From Guadua angustifolia (taxonomy: Eukaryota; Streptophyta; Magnoliopsida; Poales; Poaceae), in contig CM070503.1 of NCBI GenBank assembly GCA_036346375.1, positions 2,914,001 to 2,978,000 on the forward strand: 64,000 nucleotides of DNA. Reading direction: 5' to 3'. Shown piece by piece: positions 10,941-21,354 of the stretch. Each line of letters opens with the position of its first letter. The first letter of the stretch is position 1. Made by a program: the position numbers and the translations under genes. A model generated the notes under the pieces. It ran no database searches and had not been told where the DNA came from. It saw nothing but the letters and a program-made list of their open reading frames with translations.

Positions 10941-13900
10941 TGTAACATCCCAAAATTTCAAAAATAATAAAAATGAAAATTTAGAATTTTAAAAATGGAA
11001 TTGAGTAAACATTTTAACTAAAACCAAGATTTTCATTTTAAATATTATCTTTTTCTTCATTTTCTAGTTTGTCAACCAAAAGAAAAGAACAAGTTGCTAC
11101 ATTAAAACTTTTGGTCCAAAATAAACAAACTTTGAAAATGAGTTGAGAGGGTAATCTTACATTGAATTCCCATCTTTTCTAAAACAATTCCAACCATATT
11201 AATTATTCTTGAATTTTGGGTTAAAAAGAAAAATCAATAAATGAAATTGGTAAAGGAGTAAAAGTAAAATGCCAGAAAAAAATGCCATTAAACTATAGGA
11301 ATTCTCCACCACATCTTTTCGGCTGTCCAAAGATTTTAATGAGCAAGGTAAAGAAGTAAATAATAAAGTAACATGTTTCAACTTCAAAATAGTGACATGA
11401 CAAAATTCTTCAAAAATAATAAGAGCTTATATCTCACTGAGAATTTTATCATGTCTTCCTCATAACATACTTAACTCATGGTAAAAATATCAAAAACTAA
11501 TAATTACTATTATTGCTGTTAAAAATTCAAAAACAGATATCACCTAAATCCAAAATCTGTAATGTCAGAATTTTTATTAAATAATGGAGTAAAGTTTTGA
11601 GCTGAAAATTTTACAGAAACATCCTTAGCTCAAACTAATTTTAAAAACAATGTTTCAGAAATGATAGACTTTATTTACTCTTAAAGAAAAATCAAAAACA
11701 GTAACAAGGATTTGGAGCTGTCGGTCTTTTAATTGCCAAACCCAACACCTTAATGAAACTCAAAGAAAACTCAAACAACATGCTATAGAAAATAATTTTG
11801 TAAAATACTAGAGACCAAAACATGAATAAAAATCAATTTTGCAGAATTTTGGCACACCATTTTCAGAGCTTAAAAATTCAAAAACAGATTGAAAATCAGC
11901 CAAGTTTGATGAATTACTGTTCTCAAATGACAATAGATATTGAGATGAAACCAAAGAAAATAGAAAGTAGATCTTCTAGGCTGCCTACTCAAAAATTTGC
12001 AAAATTTTTCATCTGAGTTATCACCACTTACCAAGTCTGCCCAAATGACATGTCAATTCAAAGACCTAAAATCGCTCAACTGCAGACATCACCGATTCAC
12101 TCGATGAATCCTCGGGCTAAGCCTCCGCAGTGGTCCCAAGACGCACCTGGGCCTACTGGACAGCCCTCCTCCTTCTCTCCTCCTCTCTCTCTCTCTCCCT
12201 GCTCGCCTGAAGGCCGCCATGGCACAACTTCTGTCACTTTGCTTGTCGCCAATAGCTTTTTCTTGTGCCACGCTACAGCAAGCCGACATGATCTTTCACC
12301 AAAGACGCCCACGCTTCACCTCGTGAGCTCTGCTATGCTCCAATAAAGCCAGCCAAGCCTCACTTCACTCCCTTTTGCTCGTTCTTTGCTCACTTCTCCT
12401 CGAAGTCATCCGCCAGAGCAGCAAAGACCGAGCCAGTAATCCTTCAAAGAGCACTCGGGTGAAGCAATCGCTTGTTCCATTCTCGCAAGACACCTTTGCT
12501 CACCTCCCGACCATTTCCTTCCCTTGCATGCAAACTGAGTCCGCATAAGCGAGCACCAAGCCGGCCATCCTCTTCTTCTCTTGCGCGGTGAGCCAGGCTC
12601 CAAAGACTCAGTGAGCAGGTCGGACTCAATCCTTGCCGAGCTGCTGCTCCATCTCCTCGATGTGTTTCTCGCCTTGCATGCAGCCAAGCCGACTCCAAGA
12701 ACCTTCCCAAATGAGCTCATCTTCCCCGCAGCCTCCTCCCTTCGGCTCGCCAAGTTCCAGAGCCGCCATTGTTGGACTTTTGGAGCTCTAGGGTTCAGAT
12801 TGGTAAGCCTAAGTAAATAAGCTTAAGACCTTGTTACAAGAAACACAATGGAGCAATGGTTAAGTCACCAGTGTTGGACTCAGAGGTCCCGCGTTCGATC
12901 CTCACATCTCAGCACTTAGTTTTTTTATTTTTCTTATTTTTGCTTTGCACAATGAAACACTTATAACTTTTGCTGTGAAACTCCGATTAATGCAAACTCA
13001 ATTCCTAATTTTGAGTTAGTCAGTAAAGATTCAGAATATGCAATAAAAAGTTATATGTTGCTTGCTGCAAAAACTTTTAATTAGGAGTTGAATGAAAGCC
13101 ATGATTTAAGTATTATGAAGGAACTATGATAATCCTAGCTCTAAAAATTATGAAATAAATCCAGCATGCTCCTGCAATCTCAAATGTCCCATTTCTGTAA
13201 AAAGATTTAGGATTCAATGTGTTTTGCATCAAAAAGTTGATTGTGCCAAGCCTTAATATCATGCAAGATTCAAATAGTTAAAATATGGATTAAATGGACT
13301 CAAAAATTGATGAAACCAGTTTGATGCAATCTTGGGTTTGTATAGATCACCAGTATATAAAACATTTAAGTTTCACCTTGGTTTGCCATATTTTCTCACT
13401 AATCAAACAAGCGATCCGTAAAACGGACGATTGGCGGCGTCCGCAAAAGAACCCTAAACTCGATAAAACCAAATGCTATAACCCTAAAATGTCATATAAT
13501 TGTTTGCTGTGGGAAAATGGTATCATAATGAACAATTTTGAGTTAGGACATATTACGTCGCAATGAACTTCGGTATGAAAAACGTCTTTAACGAAGGTGA
13601 AAAATCATGAAACCAACTTTAAAACACTCTTAGGGTTACCCTCAGCTTATCCCTGAAAAATGGTTAGATTATCCCATAAGGTGTGATCGCAATCGAAGAA
13701 TGAAAACTGGACCGTAACTACGCGAATAATGTGGTCATATCAGCCTTTTTGGCAACCCGTAAAATATCTTATATACATCAAAAATAGCGAAAGAGTAGCT
13801 GAGTAACATTCTATGATACTTATACTACCATGTTCTGGAAAAATACTTCATTTACAACCTTCTTATCATATAAAACTAGTTGCTGCAAATACCTTAAGTG

Positions 13901-16447
13901 ACCACAAACTGCACATTTTCAGAATCACTTAAGCACTTTCGGTGGCTTGTAAAATTACTCGGCCAAACATAAAATTTTGGGGAAATGGTCCAGAATCATA
14001 CCCCAGTATATGAACAACCAAATTATGTCAACATATCTTAATTAATACTTACTTATCAAATAAATTATATTAACGCAAAAGCCCTAAATGATAACATTGT
14101 CGAACCGCTTTACGCCAACAAAGAAGAGTAGAAAGTCTTCGTCCAATGTTGCCGCAATACAAGAAATCATCCCATGACCATATAGCAACAGCAAATGACT
14201 TTAAACTTCAGATCTAACTTGTAGAAAATGCTTCCATGCATGAACACTTAAAGTTAAGCACTAATCAAACAAACCTTTAGTGAACGTTTTTCTTTTATCA
14301 ATCCAAACTATTTTTATGTCTTGAATTCAAGTTATAAACACTAAAACACACATTTATAACCTCTTGGTAAGATTTAATTTGGTAATTTTATCTGATTTCT
14401 TTTGTCCCATTTTGATTCGGTGTTATTTGCTTTTGTCTCGGTTATTATTATTTCGACGCATAGACCATTTATAATTCGGATTCGGTTATTAACAACATCG
14501 ACTTTGATCCGGATTATATTCCTGACGACGAGCAACCAGGCAAGCACCTCCTTTGACCATTTTGATCCCATATTTGCAAAGTTATTTTGTTTCATCAAAC
14601 TATATGCATGCGTGTATGTTTTAAACTTGTTATATTGTGGGTGATGGTAGCTAAATCCAATTGTATGCATTCCCATTACCTTGACATTTGAATCAACGCC
14701 ATTGTAACCTAGTAATGGTGTAGACAATAATTAATGTCACTTGGGTAAAACTTAAGTAGATTAACATATGTATATGCTTAGACTTGCTCATTAGATTGAT
14801 TTCAAAATGATGGGAGATGTTTCAACTACATTGAGCAAACTTGTTTAAATTGAACGGAACCGAGGTTTGGTTTCCGTGTATCTTGGTAAAATCCAACTCA
14901 AAACTTATGATTTAGACGCATGAAGTTATTACTTAACTTGAGGCGTGAAATGGACCTCACGCGTAGTTAGGGGAGATTCTCTTTGGGTCGATTAGGACCG
15001 AACTTGATGCTATCATCTAAGTGAATTCGTGCAACCACAAGTTCCGTATGGGACGGACCTGCTAAGTAATTTGTGCGTGTCGTTATTAGCTTCGCCATTG
15101 GGTTGTGTGGGGTCGGGTAGACCCTTGCAAGGCGCAAGAGGGCTCCTGTTTCAGGCGGTTAGCCCTAATAACCGTGAAACCTTAGCGCGAAGTTGGTAGC
15201 GTGTCGCGCATTGTAAAAGGCCTTGTCATGATCTTCTCACGACACACCAAAGGAAGTGTGTTAATAGCTTGGCATTAAGGGAAGATCATGTCTTGTGGGT
15301 AAAGTGTACACTCTCTGCAGAGATTTAAAATCTAATTAATTAGCCGTGCTCACGGTCATGAGCAACTTGAGGGAATAATGTCAAGTATAGTCTCTGTTTT
15401 TGCTAAAACTTTTGGAAATGGTGTTGGAATGAGTTGGTGGATTGGGAAGCCAATGGTGGCTGTTTTTACTCGTCATTTGCAGCCATGGAGGGTTGTGAAT
15501 TGCTGTATATGAACTCTACTTACTGTTATTTAGCTTCATATTAAATGCTCTTTACAAATTCGTTACCGTTTTATGAATCTTTTGCTTGCAAACAAAATCT
15601 GCCTTATGCTGAAATGAGACTAGTGTAGAAGCTTATTTCCTTGTTATAGCTTGCATTTATCAGTATTTCCATACACTAAAGTCTTGCGAGTACATACGTA
15701 CTCACGGTTGCTTAATCTAAACAATATAGACGAAGGTACGGAAGAGTGCCCCGACGACTCCTACTTTGCCCCGGGGTTCGACGATCATGTTGAAGGATGA
15801 ACTTGGGCTTTTCCAAGTCGGTTGCCTTTGGGTTTTATTGGATGGGCATACCGCTGTCCTACTTTTGGTATATGTTTAAATTCCGCTGCAATTTACTCTT
15901 TGACATGTAATATTTGGCCGGTCGGCCACTACTTGTAATAGTAAGTAGTTGTAATAGTTGTAGTTTATGTTTATGCTATTCCAACTGCTTAGATTCATGT
16001 GTATGTGTTGCGATACATCTCGAATGCGGGATATGTGGGTGCTAGGCGTTGATCTTGGGAACTAGCACTAGACACATATCCGGGTACCTAGAATTGTCAT
16101 CAACCATCAATGCATACACTCGTGCAACCGCTGTTCTTTGGCTATTGCTCGTGCTCCCTTGGAGAGTGCGGGCGATACCAAGGTCCCGAGACGGATGGCG
16201 AATGCTATGCGTGGATGAGTTGGTCTCAATCCCGGTATGGTTGTTCGAACGAATCGAAACTCCCATGGACGCGTAAGTGTGTACGGTCTTGACGACATGG
16301 CTCATATTTGTTTGAGTGAGGCCATTTAGTCAATACTCCGTGCACGGACTTTTGGGTGGCAGTGAGCATACACTTAAGTGGAGTATGGGTGTCACCTCTA
16401 AGTCCAACGCACGTGTGAGGATCGATTCATACTTCCGGGTGCCCACA
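10941..16447 (+). repeat. 5' LTR of the LARD-like element (about 5.5 kb)
   Basis: It starts TGTAACATCCC and ends CCCACA five bases before the PBS. Apart from the first 393 bp the LTR has no second copy here, so its right border rests on the PBS alone. It contains a tRNA-like segment at 12849-12914 and, at 15289-15365, a conserved core (TTGTGGGTAAAGTGTA, CTCTGCAGAG, AGCCGTGCTCAC) shared with the Del LTRs at 21355 and 30085. A further nested insertion inside it cannot be excluded. Confidence 0.7.
12849..12914 (+). other. tRNA-like (Leu/Ser-type) sequence within the LARD-like LTR
   Basis: The segment has gagcaatggttaag (tRNA D-arm/A-box style, as in class II Leu/Ser tRNAs), ttggactcagaggtcc (anticodon-arm-like, GGAC/GTCC stem) and gcgttcgatcctc (T-arm/B-box style). 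A full acceptor stem and variable arm are not evident. It is probably a decayed tRNA/SINE head or an internal Pol III-type promoter, not a working tRNA gene. Confidence 0.5.
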
Positions 16448-16452
16448 AGAGG

Positions 16453-16465
16453 TGGTATCAGAGCC
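16453..16465 (+). other. Primer-binding site of the LARD-like element (tRNA-iMet type)
   Basis: TGGTATCAGAGCC is the standard plant LTR-retrotransposon PBS complementary to the 3' end of initiator methionine tRNA. It lies five bases after the LTR terminal CA. Confidence 0.88.
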
Positions 16466-19400
16466 CATACGACTGTAGGAAAAGCCTTAGTTAGCATGGT
16501 CGATAGATAAGGACAATGGTTACTCTCAAAAGATTATTTTGGTTATAAAAGAGTTATTTGCGAAAATGTAGAATGCTATCCTTATCTCTTTCATAGGTTT
16601 TCATTCTCATCCTACTTTTCAAAAGATTTTGAGCTCATCTTAAACTTCAAAAATTGGTTTTCTAGGAGACATCATCATAAAGCTTTGCTCTACTTCTTAT
16701 GCCATTCAAAGATTGATGAAGACAAAGTTTCAAAGTTTTAAAACCTTACCTTGATTCAACAACTAGATAGGCCGCAAGTAAGTGTAAGGTTAAGGAAATT
16801 TAGGCCCTTGTTTGTTCAACTTAGAGACATAGAAAATTTCACTAAAATTCTGGAAAGGGTCACCTCTGGGTAGATACTAAGCCCCTAAGATTTCGTGAAA
16901 TTCCGACTTAAGGATCAAGGGTTGCAACTCAAAAGGGGGTAGTATGCTGTGAATAGCTTATTCGACAGAGCCCGTTTCTTCAATTTTGTAGGAAATTTTG
17001 ATAGTGCAAAAATTTCAAAATTTTACCTTGGGTGTGTAGCTATTCCAGAAAGCTACCCAAAATTTTCGCAATTTTATCAGCTATTTATCAGATACCTAAA
17101 ATTCTACAAACCAAATGATGTAACCTTTAGCATCACAGTTTTTTCTGTTTTAGCACCTCTCCTATCTATCTTTGATTATTTTGTTGCCGTGCCCAAGTCA
17201 GAACAAATTTATCCCATTAAGATGGTGTGTGTGCAGCTTGTGTCCATCTAAAAAAAATACTCAAAGTTTCCTATAATATGTTTAAAAATAAAATGTATAC
17301 TATGCATGTTAACTCTTCCCTACTTCTATTTCAAATCAAAACTTTCTTTTGTATTTTGATTTGCTATCTCTATTATCCTTTCCACCTATGGTTCCAAATT
17401 CTGTAACTTTTTCAGAATTTGCTCATAAAACGAGTGACCAACTTGAATCAAACACCTTGACTTCCATATTGCGTTTGTAATACATCTTCAACGTGATCTC
17501 ATCAACAATCGTATAGCTGTCCAAATTTGTCATCATATTTATATACTCTCCCTGAGATGCATTTTCTTCCTTTCTCTCGATCACTCTAGTTCTTATGCAT
17601 CTTACCTTCCATCTCAATCATTCCGATGTATCGCATACCCTACCCCAAGTTAAATCATGCTCATCACGTAAATCGTTACGGATCAGTTCTATCCTCCCAT
17701 ATACATCTACTTCTATAAAAGAATGTGAACCTCTCTGGTGTACCCTAACTATCAAGTGCATCTCGTTGCATGGCAAATATCATCCTTGTATCATGAATAA
17801 TGCTCTTCATTCTTCTCATACCGAATCGACTATGATCTTTGATCTTGCTCTATCTCTTTGAAACTATGCAAGTGTGACCTCCTATCTATCATTTTATCAT
17901 TGGTCTACTAACAATCATTGAATCGATCTTTGTGTCTATGAATCCTCAAGTCTCAGATCTATGTCTATCAATCATCAAATCGATCATTATGTCCATGAAT
18001 CATTAGATGGAAAAGTATCGATCTATCATGCAATTTATCCGTATGAGATCTAACTAACTCATGTTTCTATTAATCTTCAAAAATCAAGATCTCAATGGAT
18101 ATTTCTTGTCTCAAATCTACTTGGTATTGATCTGAAGCCTAATCTTGAGAACGATCTATCACTGAGTAACTCAAGTACTTACTAACAATGTCTGTGAAAT
18201 CAAGTGTTATCTCAATCTCCCTCCAAGCATGCTAACTTGTCATTGATGCCATCATTATCTCGGGATAATCATGATCTCCTCGAAAATCCTTTTCGGATCT
18301 TCTCGATCTAACAATCCTTGGAAGTATAATTGATTAGCCTGCATGGTTCTTTTCTCTTTTTAGGTCATTCGTAATCCTTGATGCTCTATGTACTCCTCAT
18401 GAGGTACCTATGCATTAAAACTAAACCTTATCTGTTTTCCAAATTCTTTATTTGCCTTTTGAAAAGAAAAATCACGCACATTAGTTGCGGGAAATAAGGA
18501 AAAGAGAGCGACAATGACGGTAATAACTAGTAGTAGTTGCGTGTTGATGACAAAAGGGCGCTTGTTGTCTCGACTTCGCTCGAACTAGTGCAAGGACGTC
18601 TTAAGAACAAAGAGAGGGTCCCCATTTTGCGTCCGCATTAGAGGTAGCTTTGTTAGGCCAAATCGTTAGATACGTAGCTAAAGAGTAATTATATGCTCCC
18701 TATGTATTGGTTGAATATGTGATCCTTTGTACTTTGGAGTTCTATTGTAAGATCTTCGTAGAGTGCTCCTCGGGTTACTCTCAGAATACTAAACCCTTGG
18801 GTTGAAAATTTACGATGTGCCAACCCTACTTAATAAGAAACCTTAATTAATAAAATTTTAAGGAACGAAATGTTGCATATAAACTAACTGACCATCACCT
18901 AATCCAAGTAAAGACCAATCTCAAATTAATGTCCCAAAGAACGGAATGTCGCCTAGCTTGTAACCTGGATTAACCCCATCCGACCACCTTTCCCCGATCT
19001 CAGCATTTCAACAAACATGATTATAGGATGCACGTGACCTAGTCCACCAATATATCCACTGGATGTAATAAATAAAAAGATTCTCAGTCTCCTCAAATTT
19101 GACCTACACAAATTAGCCGTTGTATTCGAATACCCTCCTTGATATCGACATTTGGTCCTTCCCAGAAAAACTATAGTTGCTATACATCCTTTCTTTTCAA
19201 CATATTCCATACCTCTCCTTGAACCCACTTATCTATGATAGCGGACCTTAACCAATAAAAAGAGATATGTAGAATGTGTTAATGTCCCTCACTTGTTTAC
19301 TGAAACCTAAATAAAAATCTTCTACATTCATGGGACATCAACTCGAAAAAAAACAAAAGGGTTTAATAAAACAACTGTACTAGAGACAATGTGACAACGA

Positions 19401-19470
19401 AAAGATAAGATCATCACCGAGAAACAATCTATAAGCCCATCTAGTCCCATAAATCTCGAGGACGAGATTT
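16466..19470 (+). other. Non-coding internal domain of the LARD-like element
   Basis: About 3 kb with no recognisable gag, protease, RT or integrase motif on either strand; only short chance ORFs occur. Internal domains of LARDs are known to be non-coding and to depend on proteins supplied in trans. No structure was computed here. Confidence 0.7.
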
Positions 19471-19487
19471 TTGTAAGGGGGTAGGTT
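19471..19487 (+). other. Polypurine tract of the LARD-like element
   Basis: ttgtaagggggtaggtt immediately precedes the second TGTAACATCCC. The upstream context tctcgaggacgagatttttg is typical of Del/Tekay-lineage elements. It supports plus-strand orientation of the element. Confidence 0.8.
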
Positions 19488-19883
19488 TGTAACATCCCAA
19501 AATTTCAAAAATAATAAAAATGAAAATTTAGAATTTTAAAAATGGAATTGAGTAAACATTTTAACTAAAACCAAGATTTTCATTTTAAATATTATCTTTT
19601 TCTTCATTTTCTAGTTTGTCAACCAAAAGAAAAAGAACAAGTTGCTACATTAAAACTTTTGGTCCAAAATAAACAAACTTTGAAAATGAGTTGAGAGGGT
19701 AATCTTACATTGAATTCCCATCTTTTCTAAAACAATTCCAACCATATTAATTATTCTTGAATTTTGGGTTAAAAAGAAAAATCAATAAATGAAATTGGTA
19801 AAGGAGTAAAAGTAAAATGCCAGAAAAAAAAATGCCATTAAACTATAGGAATTCTCCACCACATCTTTTCGGCTGTCCAAAGA
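19488..19883 (+). repeat. Truncated 3' LTR of the LARD-like element
   Basis: 396 bp, equal to 10941-11333 except for one or two extra A residues in two homopolymers. It breaks off after ctgtccaaaga, where the 5' copy continues into ttttaatgagc but this copy runs into Tat integrase sequence. Confidence 0.9.
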
Positions 19884-21354
19884 CTTCCTGACTTCCTGAG
19901 CCGAAATGGTTGACACGGGTTCGGCTTCGATCCATTTAGTGAAAGTGTCGATAGCCACGAGTAAGTACTTGTAGCCTTTCTAACTTCGGGGGAAGGGTCC
20001 GAGTATATCGACTCCCCAAGTCGAGAATGGCCATCATAAAGGAATGGTTTGAAGCACATATGTTGGCTGATGGACCTTGCGAGCATGAAACTGGCATGCT
20101 TTGCAAGTCGTCACGATCGAGCGAGCATCGGCTAAGGCCGTTGGCCCATAGTAACCCAATCGGAAGGCCTTGCTCACTAGCGTTCTGAAAGACGAGTGAG
20201 CTCCGCACATTCCTTCATGGATATCTCTAAGAAGGTATCTGCCCTCTTCTTGAGAGATGCACTTGGAGAGGACTCATAGTGTTCCTTTTCGGTACAAGGC
20301 GCCTTCGATCAATTTGTAAGGAGAAGATCGCCTTATAAGCCAGGAACGCTCAGCTTCTTCCTCGGGCAGTGTCCTATGTGCGAGGTATTGAATGAATGGC
20401 GTCATCCAATTCGCACCATGCTCGAGAAGAGAGACGTTACCGCACGTCTCTGATGCCTTCTCTACAGAGGGAATGGAGGGCTTGAATAAGTGCTGGACAA
20501 GCACTCCTGCCGGAGCAAAAACTTGGGAGGAACCGAGCTTTGAGAGTTGGTCGGCCAGAGAATTGTCCTTCCTAGGGATGAAGAGTACCTCGAAATTCTT
20601 GAAGTACTTCTCTATCTTCCTTACTTCAACCAGGTAAAGCGCCATTGAGTTATTGGAACACTGATACACCTTATTGACCTGATTGATGACTAACTGTGAA
20701 TCTCCTTTCACAGTCAGTCGCTGGACTCCGAGCACTTTGCATGCTCGTAGCCGTGCCAAGAGGCCTTCATATTCTATCGCGTTGTTGGTCGCGACAAAGT
20801 GCAATTGAACGACGTACTAGAGTTGCCCTCCCTGGGGGGATACTAGCACAACTCCAGCACCCGAGCGTTCATAGGCACGAGACCTATCAAAGTACATGGC
20901 CCAACAATCTTCTTCAGATCTATCAAGCTCGGTAGCATGTGGCGCTAGATTCGTCCACTCTGCTACGAAGTCTGCCAAGACTTGGGACTTGATCGCCATG
21001 CGAGCTGAGAATTGGATCTCGAACTCGGCGAGCTCTATGGCCCACTTTGCTATTCAACCACAAGCATCTTGATTTTTTAAGATCTTCTTAAGCAAAAAAT
21101 AGGTCAGGACTATAATCTTGTGGGCTTGGAAATAATGTCGCAGCTTCCTGGAGGCCATGAACAGCGAGTACAAGAGCTTCTGGACCTCGGGGTAACGCTC
21201 CTTTGGTCTATGCAAGACTTCGCTGACGTAGTAAATTGGTCGCTATACTCCATCCCTTTCTACTGTTAAGACTGCGCTCACTGCCTGTCGGGTCACTGCC
21301 AAATATAATAGCAAGGTCTCCCCTGGCTTTGGCGTAGTTAGGATGGACGGTCTG
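19884..21354 (-). pseudogene. Tat pol middle: end of RT, RNase H and start of integrase (degenerate)
   Basis: Read on the minus strand. RNase H is clear: MYFDRSRAYERSGAGVVLV, then LTVKGDSQLVINQV and RKDNSLADQLSKLGSS, which keep the Asp residues of the family. The integrase catalytic core opens with YLLVAIDTFTKWIEAEP and is cut at VRK by the deletion junction at 19883. Upstream, RT connection sequence (KLRHYF, KWAIELAEFEIQF) contains stops. It continues the polyprotein interrupted at 33099-33103. Confidence 0.85.

Larger units (their letters stand above)
10941..19883 (+). mobile_element. LARD-like non-autonomous LTR retrotransposon with truncated 3' LTR
   Basis: TGTAACATCCC begins both at 10941 and at 19488. 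The two copies match for 393 and 396 bp with only A-run length differences. A PBS for initiator Met tRNA (tggtatcagagcc) lies at 16453, so the 5' LTR is about 5.5 kb. A polypurine tract precedes the second copy. The 3.0-kb interior has no gag or pol ORF. Long LTRs around a non-coding interior of about 3 kb is the LARD organisation described in grasses. Base composition is AT-rich, unlike the surrounding Tat DNA. The 3' LTR stops at 19883, fused to Tat integrase, so about 5.1 kb of LTR and part of the Tat element were deleted after insertion. Confidence 0.78.

Noticed and set aside
12849..12914. Functional tRNA gene
   Set aside because: Box-like segments are present but an acceptor stem and variable arm are not; it lies inside an LTR. 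Kept only as tRNA-like.
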